Positions 12,386 to 25,477 are shown, counted from the first letter of the stretch. The stretch is 64,000 nucleotides of DNA from Trifolium pratense (GCF_020283565.1 NC_060061.1:32215362-32279361); one strand, 5' to 3'. Program-made: numbers and translations. Notes: generated by a model not told the origin, from the sequence alone.

Positions 12386-13166
12386 GATCACACTGACTCA
12401 GCAGAATCAATCACCAACAAAGAAACTTAAAAACCGAAAAAAAACTTGTCTCAAATTCAAACCAATTTACAATGATGTTGTAACCGATATTGTTATTTAC
12501 ACCTCCAGAAAATGACGATAACCGTTGTAATGATTCTGATACCATAGTGTTGAAAATTGTAAACCCTAATTAATAATTTTTGGCTTTACCTGCACACAGA
12601 GTTTTTTTATTTTTATTCCCAATTATGCGGTTTTTGTTGAGGGTTTTACGCAAAAGGAAAAAGCGTTTGTGTGTGTTGAAGAGAAAGAATTGGGTTTATT
12701 TATGATGCAAATTAATTGTGATAAGAGATAAGAAATAATTAAGGGATGTGTGTGTGTTGCGAAATTGGAAAGATGAAATAATGAATTAGGTTTTCTTTTA
12801 TGAAACTTGGGAAAGGGGTTAGTTGATATTGATGATGATGATGATGATGTTGATGATGGGATTTAACGTTAAACCAGTGACGGTGGAACAAATAGAAGGT
12901 GAAAACAAAAGTCAAAGTCATCGAGTTCATTCATGCCTTTGTTTTGTTTTTTATTTTTTTTTACTTTTTATTGTTCTTGTATTTGTTTCACTGTATTGGT
13001 TTGGTGTCGTGTGTGTGCGTGAGGAGGGGATAATGTTGGTGTCATGTCTTGGTGATAAAGCCATGCGTTTATTTGTCTTGGTCCGGACTCTCGAGGATTG
13101 GAGGTGGAAGAAGTTAATTCTTTACATACTTTGAAATAATGTATGGTTTATGATATAATCTAGATA
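12386..13166 (-). promoter_or_regulatory. 5' flank and 5' UTR region of the RING gene
   Basis: Holds a telo-box-like AAACCCTAA (12561-12569, plus strand) and a (GAT)n tract (12829-12850). No second gene is evident. The transcription start was not located. Confidence 0.4.
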
Positions 13167-13310
13167 CCCGGACGACTGTTTATCAAAAACACAGGTATCT
13201 GCAAAGTCGTAAGACCATGTATGGGAGTTGACGTCTGCCCAGTGCCGGAAGGTTAAGGAAGTTAGTGACCTGAAGATAGGGAAGCTGGCGACCGAAGCCC
13301 CAGTGAACAA

Positions 13311-13354
<44 letters not shown>
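13167..13354 (+). pseudogene. Nuclear copy of a plastid 23S rRNA fragment
   Basis: The stretch CCGTAACTATAACGGTCC followed by TAAGGTAGCGAAATTCC is a near-universal part of large-subunit rRNA domain IV/V. The upstream segment with AAAGTCGTAAGACCATGTAT is the plastid version as I know it. Only about 190 bp are present, with many substitutions, mostly C-to-T or G-to-A relative to the plastid consensus, as expected for methylated nuclear DNA. It is not a functional rRNA gene. A mitochondrial origin is less likely but not excluded. Confidence 0.75.
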
Positions 13355-14248
13355 AGTTCTTATATTAAACTAATGGAGGGAGTATCATTTTAGTATCGGA
13401 GATATATTCTTATATATGGTCACTAGTCCCACACTCGTGCGATGCACGGTGTTATGCGGTATTTATATTATAATAATGTTGAATTCACTTCTTTCAATCA
13501 TATGCGCAATATAACATCTAAAACAATTAAAATAGAGACATATTATTTAGATTAAAATATCAATCAATATATGAGATTTAAATTAAAACGAAAGTTAATA
13601 ATCATTACCAACTATTTTTTCTTCTTCAGTTGAATTCAAAATATCTTGGAATGTCATAAAATCAAAATGGTTCAATGGAATGTGTGGAGCATCGATCTTG
13701 GTAAATGTAGTAGTGTGCGATGCACGGATATTATGCGTTGTTTTATAATGAAGCGTCAAAAAATTATTTGTATAAATAGTAAATTAATAATTGAAACAAT
13801 AGATGTTATCAAAATAATATTAGCAATAAAACTTAATTAAAAATATTAACAATATGAATTATATTTGTAATTGCATTTCAAACAATTTATTTGTAGTGTT
13901 TCGTAAATATCATGCAAAGTCCCACTACATAAATATCATAAATTAGACAATAAGAATGCTAAGAAAAGAAATAAATATTGAATATTAAAAGGGAAAGAAA
14001 TGAAGAAATAAGGATGAGAAAGAGGGTTGGGTAGAAGGATTATACAATGATTATGATAAAGTGTTAAAATAGAATAAAGAGCATCAAAATCTATATATAC
14101 TTGCAAAATCAACAATATAGTCTCACTCGTTAAATACAAAGAAATTGAAAGATACAATAAAATCATAAAATTTCAGAAACATATCATTCTTCTACAACAC
14201 TAATAACCCTTCTAAATAGAAATTTCGCATGCCCATATATGTATGAGG

Positions 14249-14252
<4 letters not shown>

Positions 14253-14322
<70 letters not shown>
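14253..14322. repeat. (TA)n microsatellite at the left edge of the Mutator-like element
   Basis: About 35 TA dinucleotides. A shorter TA run follows the right end at 30838, so a 9-bp target duplication of TATATATAT is possible but cannot be proven in this low-complexity context. Confidence 0.9.
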
Positions 14323-14324
<2 letters not shown>

Positions 14325-14900
14325 GGTTTTCTGACTTAGACCCTAGTTAGGTCTAAGTTAGCAAGGTGCATCTTTTCAATTGGACCAAAATACTCATTCT
14401 TTTAATTTTTGAAAGAATAGAGCTATTGGGCATTTCTGTAGTTTTACCAACCATATACACGCGCCCCCACATTATTTTCCCAAAATACCCATTAATAGAC
14501 GCTGATCCAGTGTCGCGCGCGTACAGAAGGACCATGGTTACAGACCGTTGATTTCCATCAGACAGCCAAGATCTGATCTCATCAAGACTGTCTGATCAAT
14601 CCGACAGTCCAGATCATCCTGATCCATCAGATTCCAGCGCCTGCGCCACACTGGATTACAACCTGGAGAGAGAAAAATTTGCTTTTTAAAAGTAGGACAC
14701 GTGTCACACAATGGTTGGCTGGGCGTGATTTTTGTTCATTTAATACTTTGAACTCAATTATTTCGTTGTAAATTAATTTTTTATTTTTTTATTTTTATAC
14801 CAAAATTCATAATTTTTTTTTGTCTACAAATAGAGACTTGGTTCGTTTGATTTGGACACCGAAAAAAAAACGCAATTTTTCACTACCTTAATCTCATTTT
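14323..14900 (+). repeat. Left terminal inverted repeat of Mutator-like element 1
   Basis: Pairs with 30350-30837 on the opposite strand. The tip carries an imperfect hairpin, CTTAGACC (14335-14342) against GGTCTAAG (14350-14357). The middle differs in length from the right copy, with extra GATC-rich sequence around 14560-14640. Confidence 0.75.
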
Positions 14901-15094
14901 TTGTCTACTAAATACGTTACTTGTGTGTTGTAATTTAACACGCACCACTCAACCAACTCACTGAAACCATTATACCAGGAAAATAGTAGATAATATTCTG
15001 GAACTTTTGGTGTATTTTATGAAATTTTTGAAGACCTGAAACTATTTTTAGTTAATTAAATGAGATAAAACGGTAATTAAAAACTAATGTTTGC

Positions 15095-15538
15095 TTCTGA
15101 AACCATTTTACTGGTAGAATGGTTGCACATAGTTGTATTCTGAAACCATTTTACTGGTAGAATGGTTTCAATGAGTAATTTTATTAATTGTGTTTGCTTC
15201 TGAAACCATTTATCTGGTACAATGGTTTCAGAGAGTTGTAATCTGAAACCATTTTGCTGGTAGAATGGTTTCAGTAAGTTAATTATTAGTCATTTGCTTC
15301 TGAAACCATTTAGCTTGTAGAATGGTTGCACATAGTTGTATTCTGAAACCATTTTACTGGTAGAATGGTTTCAGTGAGTAATTTATTAATTGTTTTTGCT
15401 TCTGAAACCATTTATCTGGTACAATGGTTTCAGAGAGTTGTAATCTGAAACCATTTTGCTGGTAGAATGGTTTCAGTAAGTTGATTATTAGTTATTTGCT
15501 TCTGAAACCATTTAGCATGTAGAATGGTTTCAGAGATT
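15095..15538. repeat. Hairpin-motif tandem array, left block
   Basis: Repeated TGAAACCATTT ... CTGGTA ... AATGGTTTCA units, each able to form a hairpin, arranged with a higher-order period of about 203 bp (GGTTGCACATAG recurs at 15121 and 15324). The last 277 bp (15262-15538) recur at 30020-30296. Confidence 0.85.
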
Positions 15539-16746
15539 TGTAAGATTAAGAGTGCAACCTAATAGGGAGGATGAATTAGGTTTTAAGACTTTTTGGTTAT
15601 TTTAGAGATGTTTTGGATTCCTTTTATTTTTCTTGAAAGTTATGATGAAGGTAATAACAATATGCTGAAAAATAAAAGAGAAAAGGGAAAGAGAAAAGCG
15701 ACACAAGAGAATTATAGTGGTTCCCCTATCGGTACGTCCACTCCCTTCACACCCCGCGAAGGAATTCACTATGTTAGAATCTTTGTTACAAGCAATCTTA
15801 CCCCAAGACCCCCTAACAATCTTTCTAACATACACAAGATAGCACCCCACTATCTTTAACCACAAGAATCTTCACCAAACCCTATGGTGAAATTCTCATA
15901 CAACACAAGATAGCACCCCACTATCTTAAACAACACTTGTTTCCACAACCTTGGAAAACAAGCAACAATACAAAGTTACAATGAAGAAAACTATGTATGG
16001 CTGTTATCAAATCAATATCACTTTAATAATGTATATATCTTAGTGCTCAGAAACTTTTATGGATATGAAAATATAGGCAAAGTTTCACAAGATATATGTT
16101 TGAAAGTTTATGAGAAAAAGTGATATTAATAACTTAGAAATATTGTGAATATGAAAGTTGTTCTTGATTGTAATGATCACAAATATATTTATAGAGGCTT
16201 TAGAAAATGTCCATGAAGCAAGACAACTTTTAGAAAAAAACATATAATAAAAAGTTATGTTTAAAAAATGCAATGGTTCATAAAATATGCATTCTGTCCA
16301 GGACATATTAAGACTGTTGTTACGAACAGGCGATGTAAAAGGAACTGGTTTCAAAATTCAAACGTTGCACTGCTTTGAATTACCAACAGCAACAGATCAT
16401 TTTAAAACGGTTAACGACCGAACAGATTTAAAAGATCCTGACACCTATTTTTCAAAATCAGTTTTTTATAATTTTAAAAGCTTGCTTCATAGGACTTTTA
16501 TATTCAACTTAGCAATTTATGTGTAATTAATTTTAAAATAATTTCTGAGCATTCTAAGTTATATATTTATTAAAAGTAATAAATCAAAGATAAGGACCAT
16601 ACTTACAAATAATTTAAATACTAAGTCTAATACTTTGGTCTTGATGTTGTTTCCTCATGTTGAGCCTCCATAAGCTTTCTTCTTTTATGATGTGAGTTTG
16701 TTATCATCAAAACCCAGCCAAGTTCAAGAAGGAAATCTTCTTCACA
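15539..16746 (-). repeat. 3' LTR of the gag-only Copia element
   Basis: Direct repeat of 28810-30019. Open frames inside it are not genes. Confidence 0.92.
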
Positions 16747-17177
16747 ATCTCCCCCTTTTTGATGATGACAAACCATATCTTTTTGACATTGTTGCTCAAT
16801 GAATCTCCCCCTATCTTGTATGTCTCCCCCTTTGTTTTGCAAATGAATATCCTGAAAAATTTTAACCACAAAACACAAGCATACAAGTATATACTCCTTC
16901 TCCCCCTTTTGACATCATCAAAAAGAAGAAAGAGTAGAATTCAAAGAATAATAATAATATAAGGGAAATTATATACAATATATATGAAGAAAAAGATGCT
17001 TATCTTATTCACAATGATTTGATGTCAATGTTGATATCAAAGTGTCAATCTTTCTCAAATCATTTTTTTTATTAATCAATGAAGTTTTAACGCTATCATA
17101 CCATATGGTTTTGTATCTTGAAGAAACCAATCTTAGTATGACAATTTTAGCATATGGTCTTCAAGTACCTACAAAAC

Positions 17178-18169
17178 TGTTGGGTTTTTGAGATTGGCTA
17201 AAATTTTGCAAAAGCCAACCAGCCAGATGCTGGATCGCGATGCTGTAGCATCATCGTACAGCATCCTGATACTCTGTTTTGCGCAGAATTTCTTTTTCAA
17301 ATCAAAGGAAGATTTAAGTCGTTTTTATATCCAAGCACGTGCGACTATTCAAGACGTGGCTTGTTCTACAAGTTTTCCTGAAGGCGGTTTGGGAATTATT
17401 ATTGAAAACAAAAATATAACTTGTTATATTTTTGAAAATAATAATTTATGTTTTTTTTGTTTGGAACAACAGGAATTATATTTCTAAAAATAATTTAGGG
17501 TTGGGCCGCAATTCCTACAGCTGTACATGTCTGAAGACCTAACTTGGACATCAAGACAATTGAAGACTATAAATATGTGAAGCCTCAAGCCTTTACAACT
17601 CGTGTATTCTAAACCGTGTTTTTTACAAAGTGTGAGTTTTTAAGGTTTAGAGTTTGTGTCTTTTGTCAGCCTTTCTTGTGTCAATTTGATGCAAGTTTAG
17701 GACTGTGTTTTGGTTGTTAATTGTAAGCTACTCCTAAGCTTTGAAGCACGGAGTTAGCGTGTGTGATTCACTCAAAAGCTTTTAAGCAAGAGTGTGGTCT
17801 AGTTTCTAGGAGAGTGTCTCCATCTTGATTATTATTATTGACAGCAACATGGTACGTGTTGTTAGAGGGAATTTGGGACGGGGTCTCATTATCTAAGAGG
17901 TTCTTAGATAGGATTGCACGGGTAGTGTCTAGGTGATAAGTCAAGTACCGGGTGTTGGTCGAGGGCTTTGAACTAGAGCTATTATAGTGGATTCATTCCT
18001 GGATTGGTATCCCCCAGAGTAGGTGACGTTGCACTGAACTGAGTTAACAAACGATCTGTGTTATTTATTATTCTGTCGTTTATTGCTTTATTTTATTCAG
18101 CGCCTGTCTTGCTGCAACATATGCTATAGCATCTTGTGCAGCATTGTGTTCACTGCGTGCCAGATTTCA
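17178..18169 (+). repeat. 5' LTR of the young Copia element
   Basis: 992 bp, begins TGTTGGGTTTTTGAG and ends CCAGATTTCA. Carries ATGCTGTAGCATCATC-type short palindromes near its start. Confidence 0.95.
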
Positions 18170-18221
18170 ATTGGCATCAGAGCAGGCACCCTTTTTGGTT
18201 ATAGGGCGAGCTCCAGGGAGA

Positions 18222-21200
18222 ATGTCTGGCAACATGGAAAAAGAAGGAGGGCTTGTAAGCAGACCACCGCTTCTAGTTGGTGTCTCCAACTATGATTATT
18301 GGAAATCACGCATGATTGCTTTCCTAAAATCTATGGATAGCAAAACTTGGAAGGCTGTTCTGAAAGGATGGGACCCCCCTGTGGTCATGGACAAGGATGG
18401 AAAGCCAACACTTGAACTAAAAGCTGAGGAGGACTGGTCTAAAGAAGAGGATGAGCTTGCTTTGGGAAACTCAAAAGCATTATATGCATTATACAATGGG
18501 GTAGACAAACACATCTTCAAACTGATCAAAAAATGTGTCTCAGCAAAGGAAGCTTGGAAGATTCTTGAAACTGTTCATGAAGGTACTCCTCAGGTAAAAA
18601 TATCTAAATTACAGATTCTTACTACTCAGTTTGAAAATTTACGTATGAAGGAGGAGGAAACAATTCAAGATTTTCATATGACTATTCTAGACTTTGATAA
18701 TCAATTTGATGCTTTGGGGGAGAAAATTCCCGAAGAAAAGTTAGTAAGAAAAATGCTTAGATCACTTCCAAAGAAATTTGATATGAAAGTCACAGCTATG
18801 GAAGAAGCCAAAAACATATCTCAGATGAAGCTGGATGAACTGGTTGGATCACTCCAAACTTATGAAAGTGTTGCAAATGGAAGAAGTGAAAAGAAAAACA
18901 AGAGCATTGCCTTCTCATCTAAAAATAATGAAGAAGAACTGGAGGATGAAGAAGAATCTAATGAGAGTATTTCTGAGACCATGGTGTTATTGGGAAAACA
19001 ATTCAACAAAGTTTTGAAACGAATGGATAAGAGACCCAGATCAAATTTCAAAAACAATGCTCCAGGCACTATGCGCAGCAATGAAAATCAAGGAAAACCA
19101 AAAGGTGATGAAAAATCAAGCTTAAACAGAAACATTCGATGTCATGAATGTGAAGGATATGGTCACATCAGACCTGAGTGTCCAACATATCAGAAGAGAA
19201 CAAAGAAAGGGCTAACTGTCAGTTGGTCTGAGGATGATGACTCAGAAGATGATACAGCATCTGTAACTGCTAATCATATCTCAGTCTTAACAGGTATTGT
19301 TACATCTGATACAGAATCTGATGATGGAGAGGTAACCTATGAAGAGCTTGCTGAATCCTACAAGGAACTTTGTCTTAAGAGTGAAGAAATCTGCAGGGTT
19401 ATTGAGAAACAAAAGGTAACCATCAATGAGTTAAAAGTAGAAAAATCTGAGAATATCTCAAAGATGGAGGAACTTCAAAAGAAGGTAAATTATCTATCCT
19501 CTGATCTTGAAATCTGCAGGGTTATTGAGAAACAAAAGGTAACCATCAATGAGTTAAAAACAGAAAAATTTGAGAATATCTCAAAGATGGAGGAACTTCA
19601 AAAGAAGGTAAATTATCTATCCTCTGATCTTGAAGAAGCTAAGGAAGTCATTGAAAAATTAAATGCTGACATTTGGCGGCTGAGAAAATTCTCTGACATG
19701 TTGTATAAAGATGATGAGCATCTTGACAAACTTCATAAGGCTGATGGTCAACTGGAGGAAATCTTAGAGAAAAATGTTCGAAAGCCTAGGAATATTGGGC
19801 TTAGCTATGAGAATGTCAACAAATTCAAAAAATATAGTCCTGACCTCATGTACATGGATCCTAGAGAAACTCAAAAGCAAAGGATGCCTTATCAAAAGCC
19901 ACAGCATCATCAGCAGCATTCCATGTCAAGAAATAGAAGAAAACACCATGCTTGGAGATGTCATTATTGTGGTAGAAAAGGGCACATAAGGCCTTACTGC
20001 TACAAACTATATGGGTACCCTAACAGACGCCCTCAGCATAAACCTGTTTCCACAACTGCCTCTACTCAACAAGAATGGAAACCTAAAGGTGAAAATGAGA
20101 AGAAAAGTGATACAACTCAACCTGAAGAAGAGACTACTGCTCTGATTGCTCACACATCACTTAGAGCTTCATCAAGGGAAGACTGGTACTTCGATAGTGG
20201 CTGTTCAAGACACATGACCGGAATAAGTAAATTTCTTGTTGGTATAAAGTCTTATTCAACCAGCTTTGTAACCTTTGGTGATGGTGAAAAAGGAGAAATT
20301 GTTGGGATAGGGGAGCTCAGAAGTAATAGCTTGCCTAAACTAAACAATGTGATGTTAGTAAGAGGATTGACTGCAAATTTGATAAGTATTATTCAACTAT
20401 GCGACCAAGGAATGAAAGTAAACTTCACCAAGTCTGAATGTTTGGTTACAAATAACGAAGGTGAGATTTTGATGAAAGGTGTCAGATCAAAAGACAACTG
20501 CTATCTATGGGTTCCCCAAGAAGAAGCAAATATGTCAACATGCTTAATCACTAAAGAAGATGAAGTAAAACTATGGCACAAAAAGCTTGGTCATCTTAAT
20601 CTAAGAAGCATGAAGAAAGCAATATCTAAAGAAGCCATCAGAGGACTGCCAAATCTCAAAATTGAAGAAGGTAGCATATGTGGAGACTGTCAGATTGGGA
20701 AACAAACCAAGATGCCACATCCAAAGCTGCAGCATCTTACCACCACCAGAGTTCTTGAACTTCTACACATGGACTTGATGGGTCCTATGCAAACTGAAAG
20801 CTTGGGAGGTAAAAGGTACGCATATGTTGTTGTTGATGACTTTTCTAGATACACCTGGATAAATTTTATTAGAAAGAAATCAGAAACCTTTGATGTGTTC
20901 AAAGATCTATGTATTCAACTTCAAAGGGAGAAAAACAATGTTGTATTAAGGATCAGAAGTGATCATGGTAAGGAGTTTGAAAACTCCAGGTTCTCTGACT
21001 TCTGTGCCTCTGAAGGCATCATACATGAATTCTCATCTCCCATTACACCACAACAAAATGGTGTAGTAGAAAGGAAAAATAGAACTATACAAGAGTCTGC
21101 AAGGGTAATGTTACATGCAAAGAAGCTTTCACATGGTTTTTGGGCAGAAGCTATGAATACTGCCTGCTATATTCATAATCGTGTCACCCTGAGATCTGGA

Positions 21201-21614
21201 ACTACAACTACTCAGTACGAATTATGGAAAGAGAGGAAACCTACTGTTAAGCACTTCCATGTGTTTGGTAGTAAATGCTACATCTTGTCTGATAGAGAAC
21301 CAAGAACCAAAATGGACCCTAAAAGTGATGAGGGCATATTCTTGGGATACTCAACAAATAGTAGAGCCTACAGAGTATATAATAATAGAACCAAAACCAT
21401 GATGGAGTCTATAAATGTGGTAATAGATGACACCTCAAGTGAAACTGCTGAAGATGATACAGAAGATGCTACAGCATCTATAATAGGTGGTGTAGATTGT
21501 GAAACTACTAATGAATCCAAGAATGATACAGAGGTTACTGCATCCGAACAAATCTCTACTACTCCAAAGAAAGGACCTTCTACTCGTACTCAAAAGAATC
21601 ACCCTAAGACCTGA
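18222..21614 (+). CDS. Copia Gag-protease-integrase portion of the polyprotein
   Basis: The start chosen is the ATG at 18222 ([10 protein letters not shown]), downstream of the primer site. Order: UBN2-type gag domain ([14 protein letters not shown]), a first CCHC knuckle ([14 protein letters not shown]), a coiled coil containing an exact-register 41-residue duplication (nt 19386-19508 and 19509-19631), a second knuckle ([14 protein letters not shown]), aspartic protease with DSGC, integrase zinc-binding HHCC (WHKKLGHLN ... CGDCQIGK), and integrase core with D in HMDLMGP, D in RSDHGKEF and E in ERKNRT. The frame ends at 21614 because one base appears to be missing near 21605. The downstream frame continues the same polyprotein, so enzyme production from this copy is probably impaired. 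Confidence 0.93.
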   Translation: MSGNMEKEGGLVSRPPLLVGVSNYDYWKSRMIAFLKSMDSKTWKAVLKGWDPPVVMDKDGKPTLELKAEEDWSKEEDELALGNSKALYALYNGVDKHIFKLIKKCVSAKEAWKILETVHEGTPQVKISKLQILTTQFENLRMKEEETIQDFHMTILDFDNQFDALGEKIPEEKLVRKMLRSLPKKFDMKVTAMEEAKNISQMKLDELVGSLQTYESVANGRSEKKNKSIAFSSKNNEEELEDEEESNESISETMVLLGKQFNKVLKRMDKRPRSNFKNNAPGTMRSNENQGKPKGDEKSSLNRNIRCHECEGYGHIRPECPTYQKRTKKGLTVSWSEDDDSEDDTASVTANHISVLTGIVTSDTESDDGEVTYEELAESYKELCLKSEEICRVIEKQKVTINELKVEKSENISKMEELQKKVNYLSSDLEICRVIEKQKVTINELKTEKFENISKMEELQKKVNYLSSDLEEAKEVIEKLNADIWRLRKFSDMLYKDDEHLDKLHKADGQLEEILEKNVRKPRNIGLSYENVNKFKKYSPDLMYMDPRETQKQRMPYQKPQHHQQHSMSRNRRKHHAWRCHYCGRKGHIRPYCYKLYGYPNRRPQHKPVSTTASTQQEWKPKGENEKKSDTTQPEEETTALIAHTSLRASSREDWYFDSGCSRHMTGISKFLVGIKSYSTSFVTFGDGEKGEIVGIGELRSNSLPKLNNVMLVRGLTANLISIIQLCDQGMKVNFTKSECLVTNNEGEILMKGVRSKDNCYLWVPQEEANMSTCLITKEDEVKLWHKKLGHLNLRSMKKAISKEAIRGLPNLKIEEGSICGDCQIGKQTKMPHPKLQHLTTTRVLELLHMDLMGPMQTESLGGKRYAYVVVDDFSRYTWINFIRKKSETFDVFKDLCIQLQREKNNVVLRIRSDHGKEFENSRFSDFCASEGIIHEFSSPITPQQNGVVERKNRTIQESARVMLHAKKLSHGFWAEAMNTACYIHNRVTLRSGTTTTQYELWKERKPTVKHFHVFGSKCYILSDREPRTKMDPKSDEGIFLGYSTNSRAYRVYNNRTKTMMESINVVIDDTSSETAEDDTEDATASIIGGVDCETTNESKNDTEVTASEQISTTPKKGPSTRTQKNHPKT

Positions 21615-21682
21615 TTATTGGTAATCCCAATCAAGGAATTACTACTAGAAGGACACTTGACTTAGTTTCTAATGCTTGTTTT

Positions 21683-23227
21683 GTGTCTAAATTTGAGCCA
21701 AAAAATGTGAAGGAAGCTCTGACGGATGAGTTCTGGATAAATGCTATGCAAGAAGAGCTAAATCAGTTCAAGAGGAATGAAGTTTGGGACTTGGTTCCTA
21801 GACCTGAAAATGCAAATGTAATTGGTACCAAATGGGTCTACAAGAACAAGTCTGATGAAAGTGGAACTGTGACCAGAAACAAGGCAAGGCTGGTTGCACA
21901 AGGATACTCACAGATTGAAGGGATAGATTTTGATGAGACTTTTGCTCCGGTTGCTCGTCTTGAATCCATTAGATTACTTCTAGGAGTGGCATGCATTCTA
22001 AAATTCAAGTTATTCCAAATGGATGTGAAAAGTGCCTTCCTCAATGGGTACTTAAATGAAGAAGTGTATGTGGAACAACCAAAGGGGTTTGTTGATCCAA
22101 GCTTTCCAAATCATGTTTACAAATTAAAGAAAGCTCTATATGGATTAAAACAAGCACCTCGAGCATGGTATGAAAGATTGACTGAGTTCCTTATTAGTCA
22201 AGGCTACAGGAAAGGAGGAAATGACAAGACTCTATTTGTGAAAGAAGATCAAGGCAAATTTCTAATAGCACAAATCTATGTTGATGACATTGTCTTTGGA
22301 GGAATGTCTAGTGAGATGGTACAGCATTTCGTGCAGCAAATGCAGTCTGAGTTTGAGATGAGTCTTGTAGGTGAACTAACCTACTTTCTTGGGCTCCAAG
22401 TAAAGCAGATGGAAGATACTATTTTTATCTCCCAAAGCAAGTATGCAAGAAATATAGTGAAGAAGTTTGGTATGGAAAGTGTTGCTCATAAAAGAACACC
22501 TGCAGCAACCCATTTAAAGCTTACCAAAGATGAAAAGGGAGTTGATGTAGATCAAAGTCTTTATAGAAGCATGATAGGAAGCTTATTATACCTTACAGCC
22601 AGCAGGCCCGATATTACTTTTGCTGTAGGAGTATGTGCTAGGTACCAAGCTGAGCCAAAGATGAGTCATCTTGCTCAAGTGAAAAGAATTTTGAAGTATG
22701 TGAATGGTACATGTGACTATGGAATCCTGTATACTCATTGTGAGAATTCTATGCTAGTAGGGTATTGTGATGCTGATTGGGCAGGTTGTGCAGATGATAG
22801 AAAAAGCACCTCAGGAGCTTGTTTCTTTTTAGGCAACAATCTTATATCTTGGTTCAGCAAGAAACAGAACTGTATATCTTTATCTACAGCTGAAGCTGAG
22901 TACATAGCTGCAGGAAGTAGCTGCTCCCAGTTATTATGGATGAAACAAATGTTGTTGGAGTACAATGTGGTACAAGATGCTATGGCATTGTACTGTGACA
23001 ATCTTAGTGCCATCAATATTTCAAAGAATCCTATCCAACATAGCAGGACGAAGCATATTGATATTAGGCACCATTTCATCAGAGATCTTGTTGAAGAAGG
23101 TATTATAACTCTTGAGGATATTGCCACTGAAGAACAATTGGCTGATATTTTTACTAAGGCTCTAGATGCGGTCCAATTTGAAAAATTGCGAGGCAAACTT
23201 GGGATTTGCCTATCTGAAGAGTTATAG
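21683..23227 (+). CDS. Copia reverse transcriptase and RNase H portion (frameshifted)
   Basis: Second half of the same polyprotein, in a different frame from the gag-protease-integrase part. Translation in this frame makes sense from about 21608 ([10 protein letters not shown]), so the ATG at 21683 is not a true start. Reverse transcriptase motifs include [53 protein letters not shown] and the catalytic YVDD. RNase H follows with GYCDADWAG, the E of [10 protein letters not shown], and the D of YCDNLSAI, then a typical HIDIRHHF end. It ends at 23227 with a normal stop. Confidence 0.93.
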   Translation: MSKFEPKNVKEALTDEFWINAMQEELNQFKRNEVWDLVPRPENANVIGTKWVYKNKSDESGTVTRNKARLVAQGYSQIEGIDFDETFAPVARLESIRLLLGVACILKFKLFQMDVKSAFLNGYLNEEVYVEQPKGFVDPSFPNHVYKLKKALYGLKQAPRAWYERLTEFLISQGYRKGGNDKTLFVKEDQGKFLIAQIYVDDIVFGGMSSEMVQHFVQQMQSEFEMSLVGELTYFLGLQVKQMEDTIFISQSKYARNIVKKFGMESVAHKRTPAATHLKLTKDEKGVDVDQSLYRSMIGSLLYLTASRPDITFAVGVCARYQAEPKMSHLAQVKRILKYVNGTCDYGILYTHCENSMLVGYCDADWAGCADDRKSTSGACFFLGNNLISWFSKKQNCISLSTAEAEYIAAGSSCSQLLWMKQMLLEYNVVQDAMALYCDNLSAINISKNPIQHSRTKHIDIRHHFIRDLVEEGIITLEDIATEEQLADIFTKALDAVQFEKLRGKLGICLSEEL

Positions 23228-23233
23228 CAATTA

Positions 23234-25210
23234 TTGCAAGTGTGGCGTGCAGTTTTCTCTTCAACTTATTTAGTAATGCACGCTGTTATGGGTAATGTTG
23301 AAACATCTGAAGATTTGGTAAGAATTGTGTGTTTGTTGATGATAAGGATGTTTCTTGTGGTGAGAAAGTATTTGTCAGAGAAAGTTATGCGGTGTTCTCC
23401 CCTGCTGTGTTTAACATTTGTTGGTAATGATATTAGCGCTCCAACTGAGGTCAAAGATGACTTTGTGTTGGAACATGTCAAGAAGAGTGTTCCTGAGAAA
23501 GATGTTGCACATGATGCTACAACATCTGCAGCACGGGAAAATTTGGATAACATCGTGATACCTAGGGGTGATCGTATCCGAACCAATCCAAAAGTAAAAC
23601 CGCAAATCGAACCAAACCAAACCGAAAACCGCAAAAACCGCATTTGGTTTGGATGTATTTGGTTGGCTTTCTTACTGAACCGCAAACCGCAAAACCGCAA
23701 ACCGCAAAAACCGCGGATAACCGCAAAAACCGCATTAAGTTACTATTATATATTTATATTCCAATATCGTAAAAGAAAATATATTTATATTCCAATATAC
23801 ATGCCCAATTACCAAGTCAGTCGACCAAATTAATCGAACTTCAAGTTGTTTTTATTTTTTGTACTGAAATTTTATTTTGGTGTTGTAATGTTATTTTAAA
23901 TAAACAAATTTTATCGGTACCGTGATGTTATTTTGAAAATTCAATTTTTTTATATATTTAAAATTGTAAGTTACTATAATGTTATTTTGGATAAATAATT
24001 TTTGTTGGTACTACAATGTTATTTTGGAACTTCAATTTTTTATTTTTTTTTATGCTTAAAATTGTTCGGTACAATCGTTATGTTTTAAACCGCACCAACC
24101 GAACCGATCCAAACCGCATTGGTTTGGTTTGGTTTGGTTTGGATGACTTTTTAAAAATCAACCGAACCAAACCGAACCGCATGCATTTTTATCTCGCGGT
24201 TAGGATGACTTTTATGCTCAAAACCGAACCAAACCGCACCGCGATCACCCTACCCGAGTCTCCAGACGATGTTATTGTTCCTGACAAAGAAAAGGGTTCT
24301 GAAGCAACTACTACTGATAATGTTTTTGTTCATGATATCTATGTGATCCCTTATGTTGATGATAGTGGTAAAACTATGTTTGTTCCTTTGAATGTTGATG
24401 AATCTGCTGAGAAAGATTCAAATGTTATTTATGTGGACAATCTCAACCTTACTGAGAGGACTCCTGCTTCTAGTACTAGGAGGTTAAGGAGCAATGCTGG
24501 TAAAGGTGTAGCTGTTTCTAATGTTCCTGTCAAGACTGCCAAGGAAAAGAAAATCTATGGTCTTAAAAGACAGTGGAGTAAGATTACTAGGCCCTCTGAG
24601 CCAAAGAAGAAGCTTTTGAGGAGGAAGACTATTTCCTGTAGTGATTCAGAGTTTGAGGAAGACCAACATGCTACTGCATCGCCTGCAGCATCCTCAAAGA
24701 AGTCTGTGAAGAAAAAGAGGATCCCTCAAGATGTATCCCCTGTACCCATTGACAACATTTCCTTTCATCGTTTTGAAAATGTTGACAGGTGGAAATTTGT
24801 GATAAAAAGAAGGCTTGTTGTGGAAAGGAATTTAAGTGAAGTTTTTTTTACAATGCCAAAAGCTTGTTGATTTGATTAATGCAGCTGGATTGATGAAAAC
24901 TGCAACTGGGCTCCAACTACTCATTCTAATACTGTGGCTACAGGTTTGGCTAGGTTTATATATGTTGTAGGGACCAGATCACCTTTTGCCTTTGGTTCTT
25001 ATATTTTTGATGAAATTGTTCTGCATGACTGTTTGAGGGTACACATGCTGCATCATCTGTCAATCAGTCAACTGATGTTTTGCCTAGGAAGCAAATGATT
25101 GTTGACCTCAAGGTGTTTTTTCAATGTCAATCCTGGTGTTCTTAATGATATTGCAGGTGGTGATACTGAGGTAGAGGAGGAGGACTCTGACGCAAGTCCT
25201 TCTATGTGAC
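23234..25210 (+). pseudogene. Broken envelope-like region of the Sirevirus-like element
   Basis: Downstream of pol, a low-complexity charged segment (about 23430-23562) is cut by a 690-bp TIR element and resumes at 24253 with ESPDDVIVPDKEKG. It goes on through basic Ser-rich sequence to a conserved-looking block (IPQDVSPVPIDNISFHRFE, then WKFVIKRRLVVER). The frame stops at 24868, but homologous-looking sequence continues in other frames (LVDLINAAGLMKT, FGSYIFDEIV), so at least one more frameshift exists. Position and composition match the envelope-like ORF of Sireviruses; function is unproven for the family and certainly lost here. Confidence 0.6.
23563..24252. mobile_element. Small TIR element rich in AACCG repeats
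   Basis: The left end reads TA then GGGGTGATCG, and the right end reads CGATCACCC then TA. Both subterminal regions are filled with AACCGCAAAACCG / AACCGAACCAAACCG-type repeats in mirrored orientation. It interrupts the envelope-like frame, and removing it rejoins IVIP to ESPDD. A TA duplication would suit Tc1/mariner, but the repeats could also suit hAT; superfamily unresolved. Confidence 0.6.
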
Positions 25211-25477
25211 CTGCTTATGCTTTATTTGCATGTCCTTTTGGATTTTAATTTGTTGGGCTACGCCCTGATGCTCTCTGGATTGTAACATGCATAATCCATG
25301 TCTTTGGGTCCGATACTCCAGGTTTTCTATGCCCTGATGGTTTATATATGCACTTTATGAGTTCATATGCTCTGATTCTCTCTGCACTCTATGTTCTCTA
25401 TGATCTGATAACTCTGTGGAAATATGTACTTTGCTCCTACTATGTGATACTGACTTTATTTGTCAGAATTTATGGCT

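Noticed and set aside
12041..12430. 129-codon plus-strand frame
   Set aside because: Antisense of exon 1 of the RING gene; its Thr run is the antisense of poly-Gly codons.
13320..13354. Genuine rRNA gene
   Set aside because: Only about 190 bp with many substitutions and no neighbouring rRNA sequence; a nuclear fragment.
15095..15538. CRISPR-like array of regular repeats
   Set aside because: Repeats are tandem without unique spacers, in a plant transposon, and form a higher-order satellite pattern.
15593..15859. Open frames on both strands, repeated at 28864-29115
   Set aside because: Inside LTRs of the gag-only Copia element, no coding signature.
17188..17487. 99-codon open frame, seen again at 26000-26326
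   Set aside because: Both lie in the two LTRs of the same Copia element and have no domain; LTR sequence, not a gene.
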